Source: Bacteroidales bacterium
GTDB lineage: Bacteria > Bacteroidota > Bacteroidia > Bacteroidales > GCA-2711565
Direction: 5' to 3'
NCBI GenBank assembly: GCA_029938505.1
Contig: JAOZUV010000188.1
Coordinates: 1-5,054, forward strand
DNA: 5,054 nt
Under the pieces are notes generated by a model, which did not search any database, was not told where the DNA came from, and saw only the letters and a program-made list of their open reading frames with translations. This document shows positions 4,882 through 5,054 of this stretch, one piece after another (position 1 is the stretch's first letter; each line of letters begins with the position of its first letter). The position numbers and the translations under genes were made by a program.

Positions 4882-5054
4882 TTATTCATACCTAATAGCA
4901 TCCACAGGATTGCTAAGCGCTGCTTTTAATGAGCGAATACTAACTGTTAACAAAACAATAAACAAAGCCACCAAACCTGATAAAATATAAAGCTCAAAAG
5001 GTAAACTGATAGTATATGCGAAATTTTGCAACCATTTGTCCATAAAATACCAGG
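4882..5054 (-). CDS. FtsX/MacB-type ABC transporter permease, C-terminal end (cut by the window edge)
   Basis: Only the last 56 codons and the TAA stop are inside the window; the gene continues past the right edge. The visible protein reads WYFMDKWLQNFAYTISLPFE, then one hydrophobic helix (about residues 21-37 of the fragment), then the tail VSIRSLKAALSNPVDAIRYE. This ending, a final membrane helix followed by a short basic segment and NPVD(A)xRYE, is characteristic of Bacteroidota FtsX-like permeases of the MacB family, which work with a separate or neighbouring ATPase to move lipoproteins, peptides or drugs from the inner membrane or periplasm. The substrate cannot be told from this fragment. 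There is no hairpin terminator between its stop codon and the ppnP promoter. Confidence 0.85.
   Translation of the reverse strand, partial: WYFMDKWLQNFAYTISLPFELYILSGLVALFIVLLTVSIRSLKAALSNPVDAIRYE

Overview
This window comes from an AT-rich member of the Bacteroidota. The evidence is a GldA-type ABC ATPase, a protein with a type A C-terminal sorting domain for the type IX secretion system (T9SS), a Bacteroidota-length MetK, and several -7 boxes of the form TAnnTTTG. Start codons are preceded by A/T-rich leaders without Shine-Dalgarno sequences, as is usual in this phylum. A marine Bacteroidales or Marinilabiliales-like host is my guess; the sequence does not prove it.

Layout. Two genes read rightward: a gldA-like ATPase gene (129-1037) and metK (1190-2482). 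Between them lies a -7 box (1069-1076) followed almost immediately by what I read as a SAM-II (metA-type) riboswitch (about 1085-1131). This would let S-adenosylmethionine repress its own synthase. A 21-bp perfect inverted repeat (2495-2540) closes metK and, on the other strand, the facing gene.

Everything to the right reads leftward. In transcription order from the right edge: the last 56 codons of an FtsX/MacB-type permease (4882-5054, cut by the window edge); ppnP nucleoside phosphorylase (4526-4807) with its own promoter and terminator; a stand-alone ModE-type DNA-binding protein (4054-4428); a RidA-family protein lacking the catalytic arginine (3545-3931), followed 24 nt later by a DUF1761 membrane protein (3098-3520), probably one operon; and a 126-residue secreted protein that is little more than a T9SS sorting domain (2550-2930).

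Most of these are unrelated housekeeping or accessory transcription units rather than a pathway. The clearest functional link is riboswitch to metK. I see no mobile element, CRISPR array, tRNA or rRNA, and no gene-free stretch over 300 bases; the longest is 2931-3097. I do not see a convincing wholly new system. The points most worth a second look are the metK leader, the cargo-less T9SS protein, the arginine-lacking RidA protein and the ModE-type regulator without a molybdate-binding domain.
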